From the NCBI GenBank assembly GCA_947561585.1, contig CANNZV010001150.1:1-64000 (forward strand): a stretch of DNA of 64,000 nt, written 5' to 3'. Below the pieces are notes generated by a model. The model saw only the letters and a list, made by a program, of their open reading frames with translations, was not told the origin of the DNA and made no database searches. A program made the translations under genes and the position numbers. Source of the DNA: Caprella mutica (Eukaryota > Arthropoda > Malacostraca > Amphipoda > Caprellidae). Below are positions 46,866-56,788 of this stretch, piece by piece. Positions within the stretch are counted from its first letter, which is position 1. The number at the start of each line of letters is the position of its first letter.

Positions 46866-48534
46866 AGGGTTGTGACAATATGCTTTCTATATCATGAATC
46901 CCGAAAATATTATAGATATAGAATTAAACATCATTGAATCGTTTTAAATCAGCGGTAGCTATAAGGTACAGCAAAACCTCGCTTTAGACCAGCCTCCTAG
47001 TAGACAAACCTCCTATAGACCAATAAATTTTTGTAACTGTACTGGAAAAAACCTCGTACTAGACAAAACACGGTTTTTGTCACCTGACAGTTATTCTAGT
47101 GTAAATATTACAAGGAGTAATAATTACAATACTGTTTTAAAGATAAATCTCTAATTTGACTGATGTATTATATTTATTTATGTTGTTTTTAGGATAAAAC
47201 ATAAGGCAGAATCTCACATCAAAAAATTGATGCGAGAAGTTACAGAAAACTAGATAGCTACAGTGAAGACTATTATAATTTCATAAATGATAATTTAATT
47301 GAAAAAAAAAATACTATATTCATTTCAATTGAAACAAAAAAAATTCATACTGTTTCTAAATGTGTTTCCCTTCAAAATTGGTATGTTAGTCACCATTAAT
47401 TTGGCATTAAAGTTATAATAAACAATTAGAGCTATCGAAATATTAAAGTCACCGCTTCACTGTTAAAGAAAACGATTTTGGTCTAGTAGGAAACTAATGA
47501 AGTGAGTTTCTTACTAGACCAAACAAACTTGGAACGTAACTCTAGTCTACTACGAAGTTTTGCTGTATACAATTTCATTTCCTCTATGATATTCACGGTG
47601 ACCGGTATATTCCACCCCACTTTACGGGTTAGGTTTGTTTAGTTATTAATATTAGTAATTTATTAATATTATATGTAATATTAGGTAACTTTCATTTTCA
47701 CTGTAGCTACCAAATTTAACCTTTTTCTGGCTGATCACAAGATTTAAATTTTTCACTACACATGTGACCATACAGCAGAAAAAAAGGATGTGTAAACGCA
47801 TTTATCAGTTGAGGTATTTAGATTTTCAATCTCAAGCTGATTTTCTTCTCTATCACCAACACAATAGCGTAATTAATTGTAATATGATGTCATTTGGTAT
47901 TTTTTTATTGTTATATTTAGCTATTTCATTTTGAATTTGGTATTTTAATTTCTTGTTAAAGTGGTGGTTTTTGAGCAAAGGCTTTTTATTTTACATGTTT
48001 TTTAAACCAGGAAGTTTTTGATGAGGAGGGAGGATTATTGCACAGGGTTATAAGACTGGGAGATTATTGCCTTTTTTATTGAGAGATTTTGATCACGGGG
48101 AATTTGGTCCTAGAATTCAAACCAGCAAAGAGCGAAAACATTGAAAGGGTTGTCTCTGCCAGTTGACCCTTTCCATACCTCATCCAACCATTGTTGTGGG
48201 ATCACATGTGTTCATGTTAAAAATGAATTAATATTAATATATTAACTTTTTCAACACATAAACTTTGAAATAAACTACCAAATTAAGAATATTTGTAATT
48301 TTATTAGGATAAAATTTCAATTGACTTGAGCTAACTCTAATATTGTCCAAATGTCTCAGGATATCGTCTGAGTTATTTTTTTCATCGGTAAGAATTCTTT
48401 AACAAATGGCCATCTGAAAATAAAATCTTTGAATTTTTATTGTCACCCAAATAAGCATTGTCACAGGGGTGGAATTTACCTAGAACCGATATTCACAGCA
48501 TCTATGATTTAGAAAAGCATATTGTCACAACCCG
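46866..48534. mobile_element. hAT-like element related to 9114-9292, with nested insertions
   Basis: Ends AGGGTTGTGACAATATGCTT and AAGCATATTGTCACAACCC are inverted repeats akin to the TAGGGCTGGGACAATATGCT MITE. The 8-bp flanks share only GAGTA, so the TSD has decayed or the end is off by a few bases. A pogo-like element is inserted at 46969-47565, and GTATATTCCACCCC near 47607 with AGGGGTGGAATTTACC near 48465 suggests a further insertion between them. It lies just beyond the SUPT7L stop, possibly in its 3' UTR. Confidence 0.62.
46969..47565. mobile_element. pogo-like MITE, TA-flanked
   Basis: 597 bp with ends CAGCAAAACCTCGCTTTAGA and TACGAAGTTTTGCTG, flanked by TA (46967-46968, 47566-47567). 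The CAGxAAAACCTCG terminus is characteristic of pogo/Tigger-type elements. Interior AT-rich, no transposase. Nested inside the hAT-like element. Confidence 0.8.
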
Positions 48535-48944
48535 AGTAATGACTTCAAACCTCCTAATGTTTTGGTTAGGCTTCTTAACCGTTTTATTTCTAATCATTTC
48601 ACTGTAGAATATTGTGGCTTCAAGTAACTGGAGTTGACATTCCATTGCATCTAAAGTGTTAGTTATTATTCGTAAGGAGCAATTTAAAACAAAGTTTGCA
48701 GCCTTTTTTTCATCAAGATCATAAATCTTCTTTCATATTATCTATATGGCTTTAGGTTACAATTAACAGATACAATGAATTAACCATTTATTGCTGTCTT
48801 TGCATTGAGATTAATAGAAATAGAACTCTTCACTTAGTTTAAGGGATTATAGTTTGATATAATGTATTAGGCAATTTTAATGTGGTGGCCCTTTGCACCT
48901 AATTGTTGTAGGTAAATGATTTTTAGTCAAATTTTTTTAACGAT

Positions 48945-49132
48945 ATCTACTTGCAGTTTTAGAGGATAGCGCTAGGGTTATGCTCTTCAACTACGAGGTC
49001 TTAGATTTTTGTGATAGGTAGACTCGTAAGCTTCATTTACTGACAAGCGCCAGATGAGTAAATGTAAGATCTCGTAGTTGAAGAGCATAACCCTAGCACT
49101 ATCCTCTAAAACTGCAAGTAGCGTTAGAAAAA
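48945..49132. mobile_element. Palindromic copy of the GATAGCGCTAGG repeat
   Basis: The left half (TTGCAGTTTTAGAGGATAGC through GAGGTCTTAGATTTTTGT) is repeated almost exactly in inverse orientation to 49127, with a short centre. It could form a long hairpin. It lies between the convergent 3' ends of SUPT7L and SRP19. Confidence 0.8.
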
Positions 49133-49330
49133 GTTGGAAAATAGATGAACCAAATTAGCTAGAACGTTCAGGGGAAAGGAATAGTTTCAAGAATGAAAAC
49201 TGCAAGTAGCTATTCATTAAAAGTGCTCAATAACAACCGAGTGGCTACAAGCACTAAAAGTAAACTTCGGCATCCCATTGGTGAAATTAAACATAATATA
49301 ATAAATAACCATTCCCTTTACTATTGCTAA

Positions 49331-52300
49331 CTATTTTTTCTTTCCCTTTCCTTTCTTCTTTCCCTCCTCAGGGTTGTGTTTGGGTGCAGTTCTGCTCTTC
49401 AGTTGTGGTATCATCTTAGCCAAGTGAAGGTACACGTCTTCTCTCGTCCTGAAAAAAATGAACATTTTCAGCTAGGTATTAACGACACAATTAAAGTGTA
49501 CGGGGCATTGATAAGCAACCAGTTAGAAAGTCATGATATAATTAATATTTAACAAAGCATTATAATAAGAAGCTAATTGTACAAATATTTCAAATTGTTA
49601 TGTTCTTACATTATAACGAGCCAATGATGTTAAACTAATTTGAATTCTTATATTAGCAATAAGAATTTCTCTTAACTTTGGATATATTACCTGTGATTTT
49701 ATTAACTACTAATGTAAATAGCTATTTGTAGTTAATTCCTATGTAATCTATAAAAAATTAGGTTATAAGAATCTTCAGAATTTTTTTATTTAAATCCTTC
49801 AATCTTACCATAATCCAGTATAATTAAATAATTTTGGAGATGAAATCGACCCTCAACTCACTTGAATTTCTCATTGATGATTTCTCCCTCATCATTCTTG
49901 ATCTGCACTCTGATTCTACCACACTTGGGGAGTTCTCGACTGACTTCTCGTGGGTGAATCTTGTTTGGTTCCCCCACAATCTGAAGAAGAGTAAGCCTTG
50001 ATTAATTTTAGTTATTAAGGAAAAAAGCTACCATTAAACAGTAGAAATGTTTAGAAATGCAAGAGAGCTATTCCGGTGGTTAGTGGTGTTGCCAAGGAAT
50101 GTGACAAAAAGAGACACAAGCACGGTGACTGCACTTATGAATGGAAGAGGAAAATGAAGTGATGATAAATAAAATACCTAACACAAAAATCTAAAGCGGC
50201 CCATACACGATCAATTATATTACGCAAGTCTGGTTGCACAAAATAATTGACAATTTAAGGTTGCTCACACACGTGTCACTATAATTGTGCAAACCAGACT
50301 CAGTTTGGTTTTACAATCCACTGATAAAGGATGAAGGATTTTGATGTGTCTCGAGTACTATAGTATACAATACTATTTAAATTCAATATAAGCTAATTAG
50401 TTTATTTTAAATACAGGAAATTTATTAATTATAAGAATATGCTAATATTGAGAAATAATAATTGAGCTAGAGAACAGAGCCATCGTGACTTTGTATTTAG
50501 ATAATTACCTACTTGATGGCCGTGTGTTGAATAAATGTGTATCACATGTCAAAGAGAAGCAATTTCATATCTATATTAAAAAATTACAACACTCCCTACA
50601 CAATATCTTCACTATCCGTAATTCGAGTTTTCGCTACGCCGTGAGGTTGCAACGGGTAAAACCAAAATTTTGCTCTAATGGAATCTGTATATTTATTTAA
50701 TCAATTAATTATTATATACTCGGTTTATATAAATGAAACTTAGCTATTAAAGAAAATTAAATTAATTTCGTAAAAGGGGGGCAGGTCTAGAAACCAGGTT
50801 TGATAGTGACAAAATATATACTTTACTTTTTTTACTATAAAATAGGTATACTTTATTTTGCTAAAATAAATGTCATTTTTTCGCCGAAAATGTAATAATT
50901 ATTGGTTTGCATTGAATAATGTTGAATATATTAATAACAATTAATTGGGCTATTTATATTGACTGGGGTTTTTTTTGGCCACCAGGGGTATTTTGCTTAG
51001 GGATTTTAGTCCAGTGGTATTTTGCACGGGTGTTTTGTCCTGGAATCCAGCGCGGCATCGCATATCTTCATAGAAAACTGAATTGAAATATTTTGGGGTG
51101 ACTGTGTTATTTTTTGAAAAACCGCCATATATGCAGAATAGCTCAAGCTTCTCGAGCGTCATTGACAAAATATTGTTTAAATTTCATAAACGTTTTGGTC
51201 CATTTCATCAAAAATGATAATTAATGCTATACATAATAACTAGGTAATATATTGTAAATAAGCTTGAATTTGTTATTTACAGAAAACTTTGATCAAAACT
51301 GCTATTTTAATTTTATGTAAACATTCTACCAAACGTTTGGAATGTAAAATTATAGTCTTTTGAATTAAATAAAAAATGAGAAGTTTTCCATGAAATTACA
51401 TGCAGGAGTGCGCTGCGCATTTTTATAATTTTGAAAATGTGTGATAAACAGTTAATAACGAGATGGTCACACAGTTAAGATCCTGAAAACGCGCCGCGCA
51501 TTTTCGAAATTGTGCAAAATCGGAAAGTTGCACGGAACATATTCCCTTTTGTAGGTAATTCAATTACCTGTTGTAGGGCTTATTCACGGAGATATTCATG
51601 CCTTTTTTAAACAGATATGAATATGAAAAATAATGTGAACGCCATCTGGTGAAGAATCGTATAAGCTCATATTAACTAATAAATACTCTATATTCTCGGA
51701 AATAATTCGCATCATTATTGTTGATACGAACTTTAGCTTATTATTGTAATATTATTAATAATATTAGTATTATTATTGTTGTTTAGCTATCAAAGTCTGT
51801 CAAAATATTCCATATGAAAATGTGAAAAGTCTATTAATTGTGCAATAACAAAAATTGCACAATTAAATATCAAACAGAAACTGATTTCTCAATATAATTG
51901 TGCAAATCATCAATATCGCACATACACGGTTAATTTAATTGTCAATACAGGGTACTGTCAATGAAATTGCGCAATATTATTGATCGTGTATGGGCCGCTT
52001 AAGACCTTGTAGCTGCAGGTAGCGTTAAAAATAGAAGAGACAAAAATAATCAAAATAACCACAGTTCAGGGCCAAGGGATGCCACCCTTTCTCCTCCTTT
52101 CACTACAGACAGACAGCTTCAGAATAGAGACCATGATGCTCTATCCATTAAGGGGACTATTTTTTAAAGATCATCAATTCTCACAACTTCTAGACAAATA
52201 ACAGCCAACTAGAAACAACAGGTAAATTACGAAAAAAGAAATACAAACTTGTTGATCCTAATGTGTAATCTTAATTGATTTAAATAATTCTTCTAAATCA

Positions 52301-54962
52301 AGTTAAGAGGTAGCGATATATTATGTTCTATTACAATGTTTCTTAATGAAACTTTGGTTAGTTTTTTCACACTATACCCACTTAAATAATTACATTACCC
52401 TAGGCCCTAGAGTCCCAGACAGTTTCTTGGAATATAATAGAATAAATACTAGCTACTGTTTATTTAATAAATAATAGCTACCAAGTGACTATAGCTGTTC
52501 CATTAAAATAAGAACTGGGAATATTGCAGGAAATAAAGTAGCGTCACCAGCTAATAGAAAATAAAACAAAAAACTACCAATAACTTTGTTCAGCTACCCT
52601 ATTAAATATTAACCATCACTCTGCTTAGGGTAACTTACACACAATTTCTACTTGAATGGTAAGAGTTTCTCTAGATTGCCATGGTTAATTACTTAATTGA
52701 GTAGGTAAGTTTTAAATAATACTATCAAATGACAACTTACAGGGAAGTAACTCAAGCATAGGGACTGAAACAAAGGCAAACAAATTTCAGTGTTTGGTAA
52801 CAGCAGCACTTGACAAACATGGACTTTTGAGAATATCTGCGTCACTTCTTGATTCCTTGTTCTAGTGAAGTTTATTTATAATATAATCAAGTAGGGCTGT
52901 ACAGATACCATAGCTCCAATAATTGGTAAAGTAATCTGCCGATACGGATACCTAAAAATGGCTGATATAATGATTACCAATTACCACTACCATAATTATT
53001 ACCAATACTGATACCTGGTGTTGGTAGTCTGCTGATACCAAAATTGTAGGATTTCCATATAGCTAGCTACCTAAAAAATAGTTGATAAAACAAATAGCGA
53101 TATTATCAGTAGGTACTAGTCTAAATGTTTTCATCTGACGAAGAAGAAAAGCTAATATGAAAAGTAGGACTCACCTGCAGACCTGTGGTTCTCATCACCT
53201 CAAGGAGCTCAGGGAAGATTGGCTCCTTAACAGCCTGAAATAATAATGGACTTATTGAGAAAAGATAAAATTATTATAAAAAATATATTCTTTCCCAAGC
53301 CCTTATATAAGATAAACATATAGCTAGTAGCTAAAGGTGCGATCCTGTGCTGAAGAACTCGAATTACGTTCCTTCAAAGTACGAAGTACGATCCCTCGGT
53401 TAGCGTTCCCGTGCAACCACTTCAATGTGCACAATTCCGTGGTTTAGGAATTAATATCCTTAATTAATTAGGGATAATAACAATCACTAATTTGGTTTGG
53501 TGGGTTTAAACCGTTTAATTAATTATCAATTAATTTCAAAACATGTAATTTTATGTCAATTATCAATTTTATTAATTTACAAATAAGAACAGAAGTTTCT
53601 CCCGCCTTTTTCGTTTGTTTGTTTACGTTTTTGACGTCACGGCTGCCAAGAGGGACAGCTCGACGTACTATCTACCGTGTCGTCGAGTTCAACAAACTTG
53701 ACGAACGTTCTTCGTCACGGGAATGGTTGGTTTTCGTAGAACTGAGGGACGTCTTTCGAGTTCTTCAGCACGGGAACGCACCATAAACAAAGTTACTATA
53801 TATCAATAATATGCAACTATATCAGTAAGATACCTTAATAAACAATGTTTTTTTATGTTGTTTGATCAAATTTAATAAAAAACTATCACTACTCCGTGCA
53901 TTTAATGTGGTTATTGTAGATAAAGAATTATATACTAACTACCTATCAAGAAGTCATTATAGTATATAGCTACTTCATTGCACTCACATTATTTTTCTTA
54001 ATTCTCCTTCCTTCAGATAAAGTCTTTTCTTTGTTGATATATATTGGGTAGACACAAATCCATCTGAAAAAAAGGCGAGTAGCTAGGTGAAGAAAAAATA
54101 AAAGAACAAATTTTTCTCATAAAAGATCCATCAAATTAAACCAAGATAAATAAAAGAACAAATTTTTCTCATAAAAGATCCATTAAATTAAACCAAGATT
54201 AGCTTTAGTTCTGTTTGAAAAGACTAAATATTTTGATTAACAAGAAGAATAAAAAATTAAATTGAAATAAGTATAGAATTAGTTACTTTTATTAACTTCA
54301 AGAGGAAATATAAACATCTTAAAGTTTAGCTATCTTCCCTATAAATTTTCATAATAGGGTAAGTTTTTAATCATCAGACAGTTCCACATTTTCCAATCAT
54401 ACAAGAAGAAATATGTAAGTTGGCATTCTACCTGATTATTTCAAATTATAATGTATATTTTATTCATAAAGCTATGATCAAAAATGTGAAACTGTACAAC
54501 AATTCATAACTTACCCAATTCTCAAGTAAAATAATTGTTTAACCATGATATTGACTTATTTTTAATTTAAAAAAAAAAAAGCCTTGTTATTTGACTGTAA
54601 AGAATGGTATTTTTGATAACTAATAATTAATAAACATAGTTAACTGCTTCGGCAGATAAAAAAGAAATCGCTAATATTTTTTTTTTAAATAAGTCATTGT
54701 TGGCTAGCTATTTGTGAACCAGAGAGAAGAAACCATGAGAAAATATTAATATAGTTATAGTGACCGATAGCTCATAGGAAGAATGACACGTGTTCTTATA
54801 AATTATACATTTAGTGTCATTCTGGATGATTTCTTAAAATGAAGCTAGTTTCAATGTTTTGATTCCTATTCTAAGAGAGTAAGTCACTCACTGCTTATAT
54901 CCATCTGGAGGTTGCTGAGCCCGCATGTGTTGGTGTACGTGAGGATGCATAGCCGTGGCCAT
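49331..54962 (-). CDS. SRP19: SRP19, signal recognition particle 19-kDa protein, five exons
   Basis: Minus-strand exons: 54962-54892, 54063-53988, 53234-53175, 49980-49862, 49448-49331. All junctions are GT..AG and in frame, giving 147 residues (human 144). SRP19 binds helices 6 and 8 of SRP RNA and lets SRP54 join, so secretory proteins are targeted to the ER. Exon 2 has the signature WICVYPIYINKEKTLSEGRR; exon 3 VKEPIFPELLEVM; exon 4 PNKIHPREVSRE and GRIRVQIK; exon 5 DVYLHLAKMIPQLKSRT, and the usual Lys-rich tail KKKGKGKKK. An acceptor-like TTTTTCAG ends 16 nt before the ATG, suggesting a 5' UTR intron or trans-splicing. Introns 1-3 contain MITEs and a 1.8-kb element. Convergent with SUPT7L, 2.5 kb apart. 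Confidence 0.94.
50066..52165 (-). mobile_element. Dispersed GATAGCGCTAGG-family repeat split by a 1.8-kb element, SRP19 intron 3
   Basis: 50066-50194 (GTGACAAAAAGAGACACAAG, CACAAAAATCTAA) and 52003-52165 (GACCTTGTAG, AGCGTTAAAA, GACAGACAGCTTCAG) together match 43137-43470 in reverse. The insertion restores to CTAAGACCT of the family when one TAA is removed. Confidence 0.75.
50195..51999. mobile_element. 1.8-kb element with TAA target duplication (PIF/Harbinger-like?)
   Basis: Inverted ends AGCGGCCCATACACGATCAA on both sides, flanked by TAA (50192-50194, 52000-52002). A 3-bp TWA duplication is the PIF/Harbinger signature. The best open frame inside (50485-50700, 71 codons) has no known motif. 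Within each end TGCGCAAT/ATTGTGCAA motifs recur. Inserted in an older dispersed repeat. Confidence 0.78.
52892..53110. mobile_element. Fragment of the TAGGGCTGTAC hAT-like family, SRP19 intron 3
   Basis: Starts TAGGGCTGTACAGATACC, with CCGATACGGATACC and further GATACC-type motifs; no opposite terminus found. Confidence 0.6.
53335..53783. mobile_element. 449-bp MITE with TAA target duplication, SRP19 intron 2
   Basis: Inverted ends AGGTGCGATCCTGTGCTGAA and TTCAGCACGGGAACGCACCA, flanked by TAA (53332-53334, 53784-53786). Includes a TGACGTCA site near 53630. The 77-codon open frame across its right half has no family match. Confidence 0.75.
54357..54516. mobile_element. GGGTAAGTT-family MITE, SRP19 intron 1
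   Basis: 160 bp, with ends GGGTAAGTTTTTAATCATCA and CAATTCATAACTTACCC; same family as 42598-42799. Confidence 0.7.
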
Positions 54963-54978
54963 TTTACAATCAAATGGT

Positions 54979-55514
54979 CTGAAAAAGAAATTTGAGTTAG
55001 CTCAGGTATTTACAAGCACCTTTGCTTTCAATCCTGAGGTCAGGTATTCTTAATACTTGTCTTAATCCTTAGCTACATTGATGGAAGATTACCCTAAGAT
55101 TATTTGGAACACAATGAAGGCTACCTATAGTTTCAGACAATGAAGGCAAAACTTTCAGGTTCTTTTGGTAGTCTTTCAGTAGACTTCAGTTAGCTTCCAA
55201 TGTCTTTTGGTAGCTTTTGCAGAATAATGTGTTCTAGTTCACACTAATAATTTAGTAATTAGAATAATATAAATAACAATGAATCATTTCTATTTCGAAT
55301 TTTTATATATCTTCATTTTGACCTTTGAGATTTATTCCATTATAGTCAATAGTGTTAAAAGTATATGATCAGCATTGACAGACATTCTCTGATACACTAA
55401 TTGCAGAGGATACACTAGTTGCAGAGGATACACTAGTTGTACAGTGCACTCTAACTACGGCCTCCAGCAACAGAAACATCATAGCTATAAAACACGAGCT
55501 AAAAACGCCATTTT
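54979..55514. other. Region upstream of SRP19
   Basis: Possible promoter/5' UTR of SRP19, but no TATA box or known element could be supported. 55395-55440 holds a short tandem repeat (GAGGATACACTAGTTGCA, two to three copies). Confidence 0.5.
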
Positions 55515-55985
55515 TCAAAATGTGGCAGGAAAGTCGCCAGTCTAGTGAGAAAATGGATCCAGGTTGGCTGAGATCGCCACATTTAAGATACATTAAAGGA
55601 GAAATTCAACTTTCTAGTGAAGATTATATACTTTAAAAAATTCTTATGCTTCATGTCTGATGCATGTGTAGCTATCTCTTGAGACTATTCTATGAGTGAA
55701 TTACTTGTTATTCCCTTGTTTCTCAACTTATTTCACCCCTCATTACCACTCTGGAAAAAGTTGTCATCTCTGATGGATTAATCACTCTATTGAGGGTTTA
55801 GCAAACCTTAAAATACAGTAATAAATTAATGGGAACTGAATAATCAGCAGAATTTGACATCTAAACTCCATCTGTTAGACTAAGGTATTTTACAGAGTGG
55901 CCCCTCAAAAGTTGCCAGTATAATGGCGACTTTGTCCGTAATTTGTAAATTTGAAACATCAAACATGGTAAAAACATAAACTAAT
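55515..55985 (+). mobile_element. CATGTTTCAAAG-family MITE split by a CCACTCTG-ended element
   Basis: 55515-55750 matches the first part of 24885-25150 (GTGGCAGGAAAGTCGCCAGT), and 55904-55970 the last part (CCCTCAAAAGTTGCCAGTA). Between them lies an element with ends TACCACTCTGG and CAGAGTGG (about 55753-55903); CCCCTCAT/CCCCTCAA is its probable TSD. Confidence 0.72.
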
Positions 55986-56032
55986 AAATTATAACATGCA
56001 CTCATTGCACTGCGCTTCTATTGGTAGGCTCC

Positions 56033-56373
56033 AGTCTGAATTTGGTGCACAAAATCCCACTGACTTTTTTAAAAAGTTGAAAAAATCCACTAACAATTTC
56101 CAGGAATTTGGGCATTTGTCTGATCCACTAACATTTCCCCAATTTATCCACTGTAAATTAATTGTAAAATAGGAATAAATAGCTAAAAAACCACTGACTT
56201 TGCCAGAATATTATTTTCAAAGGAGAAAAAATTACTATGAAATTTAATAAATATATTGGAGAGAATTTATGATAATTTGATCAGTTTGGAGAGAAATTTG
56301 GTGATTTTTGGAGAGAGAAATGGAGTTTATGAGACATGCTATTTTACTTGGATTGCCATGAAATACAGACTGG
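56033..56373 (+). mobile_element. CCAGTCTG-family MITE with a partial CCAAGTAA-family insert
   Basis: Starts CCAGTCTGAATTTGGTGCAC and ends CCATGAAATACAGACTGG. 56254-56351 (TTGGAGAGAATTTATGATAA to TTTTACTTGG) is the 3' part of a CCAAGTAA-family MITE. The segment CAACAGAAACATCATAG occurs on both sides of 55515-56375 (55466, 56390), a local duplication. Confidence 0.7.
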
Positions 56374-56577
56374 GCAGCCTGGCCTCTTACAACAGAAACA
56401 TCATAGAATTCATAGCTTCAAACCGCTCATTAAAAACTTAATTAATAAACTAAAGAGTTCAGCCGTTCACGCCTTCACGGTGCTTCTTTTTGTAGAATTG
56501 TAGGCCGGTGTAGGTATGCAACATTTTAATGTAATTTGGGTTCAGAGAATCAGAATTTTTTAGACTCTCTTGCCAAA

Positions 56578-56776
56578 CCAGTCTGCAAAGTGTGTCAAAT
56601 CTGTCACCAAGATTTCATATTTCAGGACATGTAGTCTCCAAAAAATTTCAAATTTGTCTCCAAAATGGCCTAATTTCTTCAATATGTCTCCAATAATTTA
56701 ATAACATGTAAACATAGGAATTAATTAGAAAATAGTCACCAAGATCGTTAACGACATGGACACGCATTGCAGACAG
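56578..56776. mobile_element. CCAGTCTGCAAAG-family MITE
   Basis: Starts CCAGTCTGCAAAGTGTGTCA and ends GGACACGCATTGCAGACAGG; contains several GTCTCCAAAA/GTCACCAAGA repeats. Same family as 59470-59979. Confidence 0.75.
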
Positions 56777-56788
56777 GGTTTCAAAGTA

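Noticed and set aside
50485..50700. 71-codon protein in the TAA-flanked element
   Set aside because: No motif, no homology recognised; such length is expected by chance in this window.
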